A stretch of 59,189 bases of DNA from Mesostigma viride. Taxonomy: Eukaryota; Streptophyta; Mesostigmatophyceae; Mesostigmatales; Mesostigmataceae. Under the pieces are notes generated by a model. The model had not been told where the DNA came from, ran no database searches, and saw only the letters and a program-made list of their open reading frames with translations. The stretch spans positions 1-59,189 of the forward strand of contig RPFO01000527.1 of the NCBI GenBank assembly GCA_009746045.1, read 5' to 3'. The translations under genes and the position numbers were made by a program. How positions within the stretch are numbered: the first letter of the stretch is position 1; each line of letters opens with the position of its first letter. This document shows, in pieces, positions 10,971-22,135 of the stretch.

Positions 10971-12169
10971 CTCCCACCTACGCAGCCAGCCATTTACCAA
11001 AGCATCCACCTATCAGCCACCCACCTGCCATTGAACCCACCCACGCCTAGGCATCCCTTGAAGCATCTATAGCCCAAGCCTCCCACCCAAGGCTCTCTGG
11101 GCAATCAAACAACCAAACAACCAATCACCCAGCTATACAACCACCTAACCACCTAACCACTCAACAACACAATCACCGAACCACCTAACTACCCAACACC
11201 CAAACCAGCCAGGCATGTGCCCGCCTCGCATGCCCTCACCATTGCAACACCCCATACACGCCCCGCTCACCTAGCCAGCCACACACCCAGCCAGTCTCCT
11301 GCTCAACTCACGCATGAAGGCAATATCAGCCATGCATGGCCTCACCTTGCATCACTTGCATTGCCTGGTTAATTTGCATGAGACAGCTTCCATCTCATTG
11401 TCAGCAACTGAAAAGGCTCTTTCTTCACAGTTATGAATAAGCTACAACGTTGGAAACGTTCTCCCATCCCTCTTTAAAACAGTCTTTAAATCAGAAAGAC
11501 AAGGGCAAATCTCTGGACAAGGTGGCAATAACCACTGCACCATGCTCTTGAGAAAGTCTTAACAACCCAGCTTTCTACCCTTTTAGAAGCTGCCTTGCGT
11601 TAGCAACGATTCTGGGCCCTCTGGCTCGCTCACCTGGCTTAATCTGCGCTTCTTTATGGCTGCCGGGATATGCGAAGCTTGGGCCGAGGGTGTCGTGGCG
11701 AGGTCGTCTGCCCGACTCATCACTTCTCGAAACCGCACTGCCGACTAATAAAAACGATGCCCCCCTTTGCCTTTTGTATCTGGCGTCAAAAGAACAATGA
11801 ACTCGCTTGGAAACACTGTCGCAAAGAGCTTCCTACAGGCATTATAAGCAATTTTCGCAGCTTTTACCGCACTTACTGCACATCCGGAAGACCATTAGCG
11901 GCCTTCGCGCGGAATCTTGGGCACGCCATATCTTCTGCTGGCTCATTGCCGCAGGCTGGCAGTATAGGAAGGTCGGGCATAGCCTAAAGAGCTGATTATC
12001 TGACGACAAAGATATGCATTGCATGAAGCAAGAAACAGACGGATTTCGCACCCCCATATTTATTCACGTCAATGCCGGACAATTAAAAGCGAAACTCAAA
12101 AAACGAAAACACTAACGTTTTCGGGAATATTATAACGAACAAGCTGAGCTGCCAGCTATGTCGCGGTTT
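10971..12169. other. CCAACC-rich simple sequence, then unique DNA without a gene
   Basis: To about 11,290 the CCA/ACC-rich pattern of the duplication continues. After that the sequence is mixed. Plus frames at 11,670-11,995 (105 and 62 codons) overlap each other and have no recognisable domain; no RNA gene or terminal repeat was found. Confidence 0.4.
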
Positions 12170-12490
12170 ACGATCCAGTTAACGATAACGGCTCCGTAAC
12201 CACCCCAGTGCCTAATATTGGGGCAGCTATGGCGCCGTAACCACTACCTGACCCGTCCCGTATACCCCAACGTAACCTGAACCGAAGCCGTTCACGCCCC
12301 CGTAAACATGACCGGTCCAGTTACTGGGCCGTACCGAATCTCGGGGCCAATATTCCGAATGGTACCGTAACCGGTCCGGTAACCCAAACCGCCAACGAAT
12401 ACGGACCCGTAACCTGGCCCGTCGAAGTTACCGGGCAGGTTACGGGGGCGTCGAAGTTACCGGACAGGTTACGGGGGCTTCAAATTAACT
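12170..12490. repeat. Second GTTACGG/CCGTAAC repeat cluster
   Basis: Same degenerate motif set as 1-360 (CCGTAACC, GGTTACGG, CCGGTAAC). The right end has a cleaner tandem part, with GTCGAAGTTACCGG and CAGGTTACGGGGGC each present twice at 12,421-12,478. It sits just past the 3' end of the ORF1 fragment at 12,538, so it may be part of that element's 3' region or a separate satellite. Confidence 0.6.
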
Positions 12491-12537
12491 CCTAGTGATG
12501 GTGGCAGTGACTACCAATGATTCAAGCTAGGGATATT

Positions 12538-13610
12538 CTAGCCCGCAGGGGGCGACCACGTCTTATGGTTGATCATCAGGTCCCCACCCCTCCAGTACAC
12601 CTTGGACTTCTGGGGACCCGTGGCCTGCTTGTGGCGGAGGTATATTCAGGCCACAGACAGCCGTCGCGTCGCTGCTGCTGCTGAGCGGGGGTCAGGTCCT
12701 CGACTCGTCGTCCAGCGTCCAGGTGAGGTTGTGCAACCTCTTGCGACGAGAGCTAGATCAGGAACCGCTGCTTGTCCTCATGCAGGGGAGGGGTAGGTGA
12801 TCAGGACTCATATGGGGGAGCCGGGCCTTGTCGCGTGAGTGGGGAAGGCGGTGGCACCCGCGCAGTTCTACCTCACCTACCATGCAGGCCCATGAGGGTA
12901 AGAAGCTGGTTCTTGAGCTCGTCGGCAAGGGTGCATGGTTGACGTCTCACCTGGCTGCTGGGGAAACCGACGCAGCACCACTCGGCACTCGCGGCGAGCG
13001 CGGTCGGTGGCCTCCCGTTGTTCGGCCTGGCGGTGGCCCTCCAGCTCCTGGAGCTTCGTGGCGATGGCGTCGGTGGTTGATGAGGCGGTCGCTGACCGCA
13101 GCAGGTTCGCATAGGAGAGCGCCGCCGGATCAGAGCGGGTCGCCAGCATCCTGCAGGGGTGGCTAAGATGCGATGGTGGCCGTCTGCTCCGCTATCTTTG
13201 GGACCTGTGTGGCCAGGGCCTCGGACCGTGTGGGCGGTGATGGCTTCAAGCTTCTTCATGAGCACGCCGCACTTACTGAATTGCCCTCCGCTGCACCTGG
13301 TTGAGGCGAGAGACAAGTGCAGCGTGCGTCTCAGCTGCCTGCGCCGCGGTTTGCAGCGCCATGAACTTCGAGCCGGTTGGAGCTTGTGGCAACCCGGGCA
13401 GGTCCACGTTGGAGACCCGGGCCTCCACCGGTGTTGAGCGCGCATGGTGTTTAGCGATGTCAGCTGCTTGCATGGCCAGCGGCCAGGCCACATGCTCCTC
13501 CAACACTGCGCCGAGGTCATCCTTGCAGAGGGAGGCCGGAGCCGATGCGGCCAGCTGCACGGGGGCTGCATGGGGTGCGGAGCGTTCTGGTGCACTGCAT
13601 GATGTCAGAT
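12538..13610 (-). pseudogene. L1-ORF1-like retroelement protein, frameshifted copy
   Basis: Minus-strand remnants of one protein lie in shifting frames. In order: DDLGAVLEEHVAWPLAMQAA and MALQTAAQAAETHAALVSRL (13,560-13,273), a coiled-coil-like stretch KLQELEGHRQAEQREATDRA with ECRVVLRRFP (about 13,060-12,950), DELKNQLLTLMGLHG (about 12,920-12,880), and a C-terminus ending VYWRGGDLMINHKTW...PPAG with TAG at 12,538. Coiled coil, RNA-binding-like core and a C-terminal WRG...HK motif fit the ORF1 protein of L1-type non-LTR elements. At least two frame changes make it inactive as read. No reverse transcriptase follows. Confidence 0.6.
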
Positions 13611-14514
13611 GTCGCCGACGAGATCGACATTGGCTATAGTCAAGATAACTCAGGCGTTGTCGTGCCGTTCGTCAAAAGCATATAGCCAGGACATGTCTCC
13701 ATTGTATACTATAGTCGATATAGCCGCCCCCTTCTGGGGCACGAAGAGCTTCCGTTCCTGTTCGAGGAATTACTGCATGAAGAAGTTACCTCGATGCATT
13801 CCTGCGGCGACAATTCTTGCCACACGATCGATGAAGAAAAGCGTGGGTGGCAGGGAAGGAAATGGCTCCATTTAATTGCGATCGTGGCAGGGTTGGCTTG
13901 GGCTTAATTAGGCGAGGCGCTTGGCGATGGTTTGGCGGGTAAGCCATGCAGGCCTGCGGCTTGGCGATTCAGGGCAAGGGCGAGAGGGTTGGGCTGGGCG
14001 CTGGGATTCAGCTTTTCCAGCGCTCCTTTTCCAGCCCTCGTTTGCATGGCTTTCGGAGTCGTCATAGCTGCTTGTCACGTGCGCAACTTTTTCGATACTG
14101 CGTTTCAGCCGTAACCGATTATACTGCATGCATGGCTAGTGGCTAGGCGCATCGAATGCAAGTGCATGATCTCGAACAGTCCCGGGAAAGGGCCGGTTTG
14201 TCGTTGCATGCATGGCCAGTGCATGCATGTGGGCCAGTAACTGGGACATGAGCGCAGAGTCACGCAGTTGATACACTATAGATTATATGACGTACATAAT
14301 TAAGTAAACACTGATGCGCCACGTACAGTGGCGTCATGGTCATGCAGTCTGTGATGATTTCGATGGGTCTCAAGGATAGTTACTCTTACAGTTGCGGATG
14401 TGTGTGGCAGCACCACTCGGCATTGTGTCACTGTAATATTTTGCCAAATGTTATGGAATGAATGGTTTGGGCATTGCTTTCATCACAAAGCATTATTGGC
14501 AGCACGTGACTCCC
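13611..14514. other. Spacer without a supported gene
   Basis: Plus-strand frames at 13,609 and 13,932 show no family features. Many ATGCATG words are scattered through 14,100-14,240. Nothing else is supported. Confidence 0.35.
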
Positions 14515-15600
14515 CTCGCTGCAGATGCATGGCAGCAATGGGCAGCACGTTAGCTGCTGAGCTCGATCTCTCACCTTTCCACACCCTCCTAGCTCGCCTC
14601 CACCTCCACCGCCACCACCGCCTCCGCCCTCCACTGCATGCCGCCATGCATCACCGCCCGCGCCATGCAGCTCAGCTCGACATCGACAAGCGCCTCCACA
14701 GGCAACGCCATGCATCACCACTGTCAGAGTGCCTGCAAAACACCGCAGACCTCACCGCCCAGCAGGACGTAGTACTGAAGGACATCGCCGCCCGGCCATG
14801 AGCATCTGCATGCTGCATGGCCCATGCAGCCGACGATCAGTGCTCCTCCCACCCAGACCTGCATGGGCGGACATGCTGAATGTTAAGCACCACACCACCG
14901 GCCTCCACCGCCTCCACCATCGCGGCACCAAACACTCGAACTCCGGGCAAGGAGGCCGACATCGCCAAGCGCCATAACGTCATCGTCAAGCTAGCACTTC
15001 GACCTGAGCCGGCAGGTGAGGATAATTTCTGAGTCTCTAATTGCAAGAGCGTTTAAGCGCGACATTCTTACCCCCATGCATGGCACTCACCATGGTGCTC
15101 AAGCTGCATGCGGATGTCGGCTGTCCGCCTTCCCCGCGCGCGGGGCAATTAAGGCTGGCCCGGCTCCCGTCACTGCTCCTCACCTTTAATTACATATATG
15201 GCGGATAAGCTGTTGTTCCTTATGTAAACGCCGCAAGCAGCTCGCGAGGACTTCCTACACGCTGCATGGACGACGACTTGACCCTGGCGCGCGGCAACAA
15301 TGGCGACGCGAGCTATGGCCGACCTACCTCCATGCAGCTCCGGCAGACTGCATGCATGCAGGGGGGAAGCCGGTATACTGGAGGGGGGGCGGTCATCCAC
15401 CTCGACCACAAGCCCTGGCTGCCTGGCAGGCGCCCGGCCCCTGCCACAGCGACCAGCAAACCCAGCTTATAGGGAATATATTATACCAGGAGTGTAGACT
15501 GGCATGCAGGCGTAGCTCATAGCACGTGGCCCACGCCTACGCGCATGTGCGCCTATGATCGGGACTCCACACAGATGATGCATTAAGAAATATTTAGCCT
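14515..15600 (+). pseudogene. L1-ORF1-like retroelement copy, plus strand, decayed
   Basis: Homologous, in opposite orientation, to 17,480-19,000. Shared pieces: MAAMGSTLAAEL (14,527 on), LDIDKRLHRQRH...ECLQNTADLTAQ, then EADIAKRHNVIVK (about 14,960), GDILTPM-like sequence (15,060), TADKL...DDDLTLARG (15,200-15,290), SYGRPTSMQLRQTA (15,310) and a C-terminus near 15,395-15,460 reading HLDHKPWLPG. About 120 bases of the family's 3' region follow (to ~15,600). Frames change several times, so it is a dead copy. At 15,301-15,310 (GGCGACGCGAGC) it keeps the uninterrupted form of the site where the 577-bp element sits in the other copy. Confidence 0.6.
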
Positions 15601-16379
15601 TGCTTTGCCTATATGCCGGGTTGGCAAATCCGGCGTTACTACATACTTTAAGAATAAAGTACGTTAAACCACGTACTTTATGCCGCGGATAAAATACGCG
15701 TAATATTTTATGAAAAATACGCGACTTAGACTTGGAATTCATAGGGGCCGGTACCATGCTTAGCACCGGGCAGCGCGGCGCCTAGGTTCTTTGGCACGGC
15801 GTTTACTTCCCCGTCGATCCGCGGATTTTTACCGGGAAAAATATAGTGGGGCTAGGAATCAGTTGTCCCGAAAAAGTATAATACATTATTGGCAGCATAT
15901 GCCAGCTGTTTAATTATTAGGCCTAGGTGGCGACGGTGATATTGTTGCAGAAATTAAACTCGTGCTCCCGTTGTTGGGGAGTCACGGAGCACCGAAGTGC
16001 TTTTAATACCTGTGTGTGCACAACAGGAGAAAGGGCAGAGACCCCCAGTCTCCTTCATGCCTAAGGCATGCCTGCACAGCTGCATTCGGGCACGCTAGCT
16101 ACGCCGACACGCTAACGATCCAGCAATCTGTGGGTGCAATAAGACCCATGTGAGCATGGCATAACAAGGAGCGTGGGCAAGTAATCTGATCATAGCCAGG
16201 ACGTAGCATGGCTGTACAAGGACTAAGCTAAGGCTATGGCTGGTTGCATGTGTACCGTGCCTTAGCTAGCGGTGCACGTGACTAGGTATACATTGGCACA
16301 GCTAGGCAAACATTCTAAGCATGGCTGCCATAGCGGCAGTGACTACCAATGGATACAAGCTAGGGCTATTAGCTATAGT
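15601..16379. other. Spacer without a supported gene
   Basis: No coding frame longer than 99 codons and no recognisable domain. AT-rich near 15,640-15,730. The last ~55 bases (GGCAGTGACTACCAATG on) also occur beside the ORF1 fragment ending at 12,538, so they belong to the shared 3' flank of that element subtype. Confidence 0.35.
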
Positions 16380-16690
16380 CTAGCCCGCGGGGGGCGTCCA
16401 CATCTTGTGGTTGATCATCAGGTCCCCGCCCCTCCAGTACACCTTGGGCTTCTGGGGGTCCTGCTTGTGGCGGAGGTATTCCGGCCACAGGTCGCGTCAC
16501 TAGGCTGCTGCTGAGCGGGGCCGGTCAGGTCGTCGTCCAGCGTCCAGGTGAGGTCGTGCAACCGCTTGCGACGAGAGAGGAACCGCTGCTTGTCCTCACG
16601 GGAGGGGAAGGTGAGCAGGACTGGCCCGCGGTGGGGGAGCCGCCTTGTCCCGTGAGTGTGTTGCAGAAAGCAACGACGAGGTCTGACAGG
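16380..16690 (-). pseudogene. L1-ORF1-like C-terminal fragment
   Basis: Only the C-terminal ~100 codons of the retroelement protein remain. Minus-strand reading gives GPVLLTFPSREDKQRFLSRR, then LTWTLDDDLT, then after one frame change RDLWPEYLRHKQDPQKPK and VYWRGGDLMINHKMWTPPAG followed by TAG at 16,380-16,382. It closely matches the C-terminus of the 12,538 copy (HKTW there, HKMW here). The pattern LT..DDLTP-AQQQ-R..W-VYWRG is what one expects from the L1 ORF1 C-terminal domain; this is my recognition from sequence, not a search. Confidence 0.6.
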
Positions 16691-16989
16691 CCTGAGGGCT
16701 GCAAGTGAGACAGTTTGCAGCCATGAAGTCCAAAGGTCCCGAGCATGTGATTACGTGCAGGATCGACAGAAAAGATTCGGGAGTCCTGTTACCATCATTG
16801 ATGAAAAGGGGTCTCTGTGAGAAAGCAGTAAATATTGCGCATTCTGCAACAAGCGCTAGAGCTTACACTCCAAGGCTAGGGCAGTCAGCGCGGATGTCTC
16901 TCGAGTTCTAGCACACTTTGCCGGCATCTCAAACGGAGGGATCGCGGCCTGCGAGAATATTTCGAAGGAGTTACGGGATCGACAAGTTA
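16691..16989. other. Spacer without a supported gene
   Basis: Short frames only (68 codons at 16,705; 61 at 16,856 minus); no domain or RNA structure recognised. Confidence 0.35.
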
Positions 16990-17479
16990 CATAACTCCGT
17001 TGGGAGTACATGTAGCACATATCCCTGAGAATGAGGGGCATATGGCTTTTGATACATTCTTGGCTACTTCCTGCAAGGGTAGGGTGTTAACTACACCTGC
17101 TCGATGGGTGCACAAAGTGCACCTGCACACCGCTATGTATTCCAGCACCTATAATAGGGCGGGGCATAGGCCTGGACATAGGGGGGAACATCATCATGGC
17201 TACTACAATGGCTAGGGCATGGCTTCTCAGCAGAGAGTGACTCTCTTCCGATAGGCAGAGCTTGGCTAAATTCGTAATGCATCATCCATGGGATCGAGTT
17301 CCATAATAGGCAGAGCGTGGCTAAACTCTTACAAGGCATCATCCATGGGGGGGGCCATTATATGGGCGCACATGCACGTAGGCTTGTGCCACGTGCTATA
17401 TATAACTAATATAAGTTAAGCCTGCATGACTAATCTACACTACTGCTTATATTACCTAGTCACTGGGGTTGCTGGGTTG

Positions 17480-19370
17480 GCAGAGCCGAAGGGGCCTACC
17501 AGGGCTTGTGGTTGACGTGGATGACGTCCTCCCTAACCCCTCCATGCAGTATACCGGTTTCCCCCTAGCTGCGCTCTGCCGGAGCTATCTGGATCCACCT
17601 CGAGGTAGGTCGGCCATAGCTCCCGTCGCAGTTGTACAAGCTAGTGCTTTATATACTTTTTAGGCGGAAACCTTTTTGCTACCAAGCTAGGTAAACGCAT
17701 ATTCTTACATCCTGCGCAGGATGTAAGAGTATGCGTTTACCTTAGCAAAAAGGTTTCCGCATAAAAAGTATAAGCACTAGCTTGTACAACTTAAAACCTT
17801 GCGCGTTGGGGCAAAATATTGAGCGGTTCCCTAACTAGGGTTTTACTTGGACCGCATCGAATTACTACTTCGATATTGAATTACTGATTCGATATTAATC
17901 CCGGGAAGGTCCGATATCTACCTCGCGAGGCGATTAATTAGGTCCGACCGGTCACTGCCCCGGCGGATCCTCCCAAATAATCTTTACTCGGCACATACTG
18001 TCCCCATGCACAAGTTTTCAAACCCATGACTTCCGCACCGCGCCGGTTCTAAGTTGTACAAGCTAGTGCTTATACTTTTTATGCGGAAACCTTTTTGCTA
18101 AGGTAAACGGCATATTCTTACATCCTGCGCAGGATGTAATAATATGCGTTTACCTTAGCAAAAAGGTTTCCGCATAAAAAGTATAAGCACTAGCTTCAGT
18201 ACAACTGTCGCCGCTGTTGCTGTGCCAGCCGGGGTCTTGAAAGTCGTAGCCCAGCGTGTAGGAATTGTAGTCCCCGATCGAGAGCTTCTTCCGTCAGCTA
18301 ACGACAGCTTATCCGCCGTGTACATGTGGGAGCAGGGGAGCCGGGCCAGCCTTATACCCCGCACGCGGGGAAGGCGGACAGCCGACATCCGCAGCTCACC
18401 AATGATGCAGTGAGTTGCATGGGGGTTAGAATGTCGCCCTTAAATGCCATGAGAAGAGACTCCGAGTTCTCACCTGCCGGCTGATTGAAGTGCTTGACGA
18501 TGACATTGTGTCTGCGCTTGGTGAGGTCGGCCTCCTCGCGGAGGTCAAGCGTCAGCTATGTTGCTTGAGCTGTGCCGCGATGGTGCATGGAGGTGGTGGA
18601 GGTGGTGTGGTGCTTCAGCATGTCCGCGGCAGGTCTGGGTGGGGGGAGCATCGCTGGCCGGGACAGCACATATGCCGGCTGGGCGGCGAGGTCCTACAGT
18701 AGCTTCACCGCCTGCCAACTTGGGCGGTGAGGCCTGCGGTGTTTTGCAGGCACTCAACGGCGATGGCGTTGGCCTTGAGGCGCTGGTCGATGTCGAGGAG
18801 CTGGGCTTTGATGTCGGCGGTGGAGGAGGAGGCGGCAGTGGAGGTGGAGGCGAGGAGGGTGGAGGTGGAGGTGACGGAGGTGGAAAGGTGAGGGAGCTCT
18901 GCAGCCAGCGTGCTGCCCATCGCTGCCACATGCATCTGCAGCAAGGGGTTTCACATGCTGCTCGAGGGCGTCTTGAAGAATGGAGCGGAGTGTGGGTGCG
19001 GAGATGGATGGACCCAGATCTCGGATCGCCATCAGAGCGCCTGAGAAGGGAGCAGAGGAGGATGTGCTGGAGGTGGGGCCGGGCGCACCCGAACAGAAAG
19101 CTGGGTCCGAGCTGACCCAGGTGCCGCCGGGATGGATGAGGCGGTTGATGTCGTCGAGATGGAGGCACAGGTCGTAAAGCGAGGCGTAGTCCCCAAAGAA
19201 GAGGCAGTGCATGGCACTGCTCGGGGGCACTATGTTGGTCAAGTCGGGAGCGTCGACTTTGAAGGGTTCAGGGCGAAAGCGCGGTTCTGTCGGGCGCGAT
19301 GCTGCTGGGCGAAGTCCTGCGTTTGGGACCTGGCGATGCCGAGGGCGAGGCCGCACAGCTAGGAGCCGAG
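17480..19370 (-). pseudogene. L1-ORF1-like protein, longest copy, interrupted
   Basis: The best-preserved N-terminal part of the family. From the 5' side in one frame (19,356-19,000): PEPFKVDAPDLTNIVPPSSA, LFFGDYASLYDLCLHLDDIN, RLIHPGGTWVSSDPAF and LRSILQDALEQHVK. A frame change then gives MGSTLAAELPHLSTS, DIKAQLLDIDQRLKANAIAV and ECLQNTAGLTAQ (18,944-18,705), a likely coiled coil. KRRHNVIVKHF, GDILTPMQLTAS and TADKLSLADGRSS follow (18,520-18,290). After the 577-bp insertion come SYGRPTS and a C-terminus with DVIHVNHKPW (~17,500). It lacks one continuous frame, so it is non-functional here. Homology to the plus-strand copy at 14,515 supports the frame assignments. Confidence 0.55.
17630..18206. 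mobile_element. 577-bp foldback-type non-autonomous DNA element
   Basis: Terminal inverted repeats AGTTGTAC...GTACAACT bound a 577-bp insertion flanked by the perfect 5-bp duplication GTCGC (17,625-17,629 and 18,207-18,211). Each end is itself a long palindrome: 17,630-17,791 (~162 bp) and 18,052-18,206 (~155 bp), centred on CATCCTGCGCAGGATG. The two palindromes are nearly identical to each other. The 260-bp interior has no open frame of note. The homologous retroelement copy at 15,301-15,310 has one GCGAC and no insertion, giving the pre-insertion state. The transposase family is not evident; 5-bp duplications occur in more than one superfamily. Confidence 0.8.
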
Positions 19371-20228
19371 TGCACTACTACACTCTAACTGTAACGCTTA
19401 AGAAGTGTCCCCGCTGCCTGGCGCAGGCCGGGCAGACCTACATGCAGCCGGAGCCGCAGGCGAGTTTTCTTGGCTCATCGCAGCCGCCAGGCTGCGTAGC
19501 GTAGATGAGCGCTTGCTCGTCATATTATAGCGTTAATGGTTTCGGGAAAATATATCAGCGTGTGCGTCTTAAAAAGACGAAGCGATTGTGATATTCACGG
19601 CCGAATTTGGTGCCTAAACGTGAAAGTTATGAGCTCCGCCGTCAGCCATGGCTGCCTCGTGGCTAGCTTGTTGTACCATTACACACATGTACATGGCTAT
19701 ATATAACCTGTGTGCCGGGTGCCCTTTGTCTTGGAGGAGTCCGGGGCCACGGGGACCCTGACCGCCGGCTTCTTTAAGGAGTGCTGCCGGCTCCGGGAGG
19801 ACCGCCTGGACCTGGAGGGCCAGCGGGCCCTACTAGCTTGGTCAGCGCGGACCTGGACATCGTACTGCATGGCGCCAACGCCTTTCGGTAGCGATTACCC
19901 GGGCAATGGCTGACATCTTGCACTCCGCCGCACACGAGCTGACTTTGCGGCGCAGCACGGTTATTAGGCTGTTTTACTTCATTCCGCGGTGTGGATTGAG
20001 TGTCCCATGCCGGCTGTATATAGTTGTTTTGTCGTGGTATCTCTTGAACATTAGCGTTGGCTTTGTTTATTTTTACGTGGGTGCCTTTACTCTGATGTAA
20101 GTAATTATAGCTTTTAATATATATTCATTGAGAATGATAGATCATAGGGGTGAGAGCTTTTAATATACATATATAGCGAAGAAGTGCGGTGTTCAAACTG
20201 AGCTGGGACCACCCCATAGTGCAATGCT
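19371..20228. other. Spacer; possible retroelement scraps, no intact gene
   Basis: A plus-strand frame at 19,710-19,913 (LTAGFFKECCRLREDRLDLE) has protein-like composition and could be a fragment of an element's coding region, but there is not enough to name it. AT-rich sequence with TATATA words follows. Nothing else is supported. Confidence 0.3.
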
Positions 20229-20440
20229 AATTAATTATTATGCCAATTAGGAACATAACTCCGTTGGGAGTACATGTAGCACATATCCCTGAGAAGGACG
20301 CAGTCACGTGCTTATTAATTAATTAATCCCTGAGAAGGGGCATATGGCTTTTAATACATTCTGGGCTACTTCTTCCTGCAAGAGTGCATGGGCATGTAAA
20401 CTACCCTTGCTCTAGAGGTGCGCCAGGGCACCTGCACCCC
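20229..20440 (-). mobile_element. 5'-truncated retroelement tail
   Basis: Third copy of the element's 3' terminal ~140 bases, minus-strand orientation, with a short TTAA-rich tail at 20,229-20,240. A 40-base segment containing TTATTAATTAATTAAT is inserted between two copies of CCCTGAGAAGG (20,287 and 20,327), so this copy carries an internal duplication. I could not see a clear flanking duplication. Confidence 0.55.
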
Positions 20441-22124
20441 CATGATCCATCAAGCTATATATGCCCAGCTAAGGGGGAGCCTCAGGTACTGGAGGAAAGG
20501 GGGTTTGTCAGCGACTGGGATGGGGAGGAGGCCCTGGCCGATGTGCTAGCAGCGCAACTGGGGGAGGCTATTAATTGCAGAGCCGGATCCACCAGTGTCA
20601 GCAGGTGCGGTGGGAACTGGGTGTGTTCCCCCTTCGGCAGGTGGAAGCGCGCGCGGAGGGGCGGGGCATGGTGGAGCGGGCGCTGGGGAGGACGATGGCG
20701 CCCCTGGGGCGATCGACCCGGCTGTGGCGGACCTAGACCGTTCACGTAGGTCGAAACATAGGTCGGCTGCTGGGTCGGACCGAGACGGGCTATGCAACGC
20801 CATGCAGCTGGAGGGCTTCCATCCCGGCCGGGCAACGCCCGCACTGGCGTAGATATTGGCGACCTGATATCGGCCATGTCGAAGCTGCTGCCGGACCATG
20901 CAGGCAAAGACAGTTAGTCTAAGTCTCCCGCCTGTAGCCTAAGTGGACACGTGTCAGCACCGCCAGCACCCAATTGGGTACTGCATGGGACGGTGCTGAA
21001 CTAGAGCAGTCGTATTTGCACAGCAACTCGTCAGCAGAGCTTGTGAGCTCCTGGTCTTGCTGGCTGGAATGACCCGGCCGTAGGCTGCTGGCTAGCAACC
21101 TTTATCCTCACACCAGGCCTACGACCCTCGATAGGCTCGCCACTCGTCGTGACGACCAAGGTTCGTGTGTGAAGACGCTCGTTGCCTCGTTGAGCCTCGA
21201 GCTATATGCAACCTCGTTCCATCCTTGTTCCTCGGTCATGAGCAACGCTGTGCAACGCTACTTTGCCAGAGCCTCGTATCGCTGCCCTGCATCCTCGATC
21301 GTTGCAGGCACTGAGCATACATGGCCCCCATCCGGCCCCTCCACGCCTTAAGCCCTGCGGACCGTTATAAGGGGTTTATATCACACACGTAATTATAATG
21401 AAGTTTCTGTGCTGCCAGCGCCAACCCTATCCAATCTTGACATCCCGCTAATAATGCCCTGATATGTCGTATTTAATTGTTTCAAAGTGCTCGTGAATCA
21501 AACATAGTAGCTATATAAAAGTACAGACAGCCATATATCTAAGTAATCTAGCTCGAGCGGCATACTTCTTTGATACACCAGGCCTAGCGCCTATAGCTCT
21601 ACTTTCAAGACCATACGCAACTCATACATTGTCGTCAGAAAGCAACAAACGTGAAAACGCTAGCTGCCCAAATCTGAGATTCCGCGGAACACAGAAAGTA
21701 AGAAAGCCTAGGCCCTACCAGAAGCCGTACCAGCAAGGAATCGAACATAGGCCCTTTGGCATGATTTCGCGGCTGTGTGAGTCTCCTCCATGCTAATCAT
21801 TATGTGTCGTTGCATGCAAGTTGCAGTTCAGGATGCCGACCTTTTATACTCGCATGACACTTCGTGTCTGCTGACCGCAGGTCTTATTGCACCCACATTA
21901 ATTAATCAAACACCCATATTAATTATACACGTGACTGCGTCACGTGAGCATAAGTCCTCAGTGGGAAGGGACCATGGGATTGCACCCACATGTTAATATA
22001 GCCCTTAGTAACCCTTATTAATTGCCTTTGGCGTAACAATGCCTGAAGTAAATTAGTTCATTTAGTCCGGCAGTCGAAAGTCATTTTGCATATTGTTTGA
22101 GACTTTTGAGAATTAGCTATTATG
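20441..22124. other. Spacer without a convincing gene
   Basis: Minus-strand frames at 20,482-20,907 and 20,546-20,899 overlap the same bases in different frames and are Pro/Ser/Ala-rich, as chance GC-rich frames are. They may derive from an old element (MVRQQLRHGRYQVANIYAS reads like protein), but no family is recognisable. 21,000-22,124 shows no coding or RNA feature. Confidence 0.3.
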
Positions 22125-22135
22125 TTACATAGTTC

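Larger units (their letters stand above)
16990..19370 (-). mobile_element. ORF1-only non-LTR retroelement copy with 3' region
   Basis: Read on the minus strand, an ORF1-like pseudogene (19,370 to ~17,480) is followed directly by a ~480-base 3' region (17,470-16,990). That region matches the element at 22,136-22,628: shared words include GTAGTGTAGA, GATGATGCC, GCCATGCCCTAGC, GGTGCAGGTGC and CCCAACGGAGTTATG. No reverse transcriptase or endonuclease lies between. The body is interrupted by the 577-bp foldback element at 17,630-18,206. A ~65-base duplication (ATAGGCAGAGC...ATCATCCATGG) at 17,255-17,350 is private to this copy. The TTAA tail seen in sister copies is missing. Confidence 0.55.

Noticed and set aside
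21700-21780. Possible tRNA on the minus strand (GTTCGATTCC-like T-loop word)
   Set aside because: The surrounding bases do not form a T-stem, acceptor stem or D-arm.
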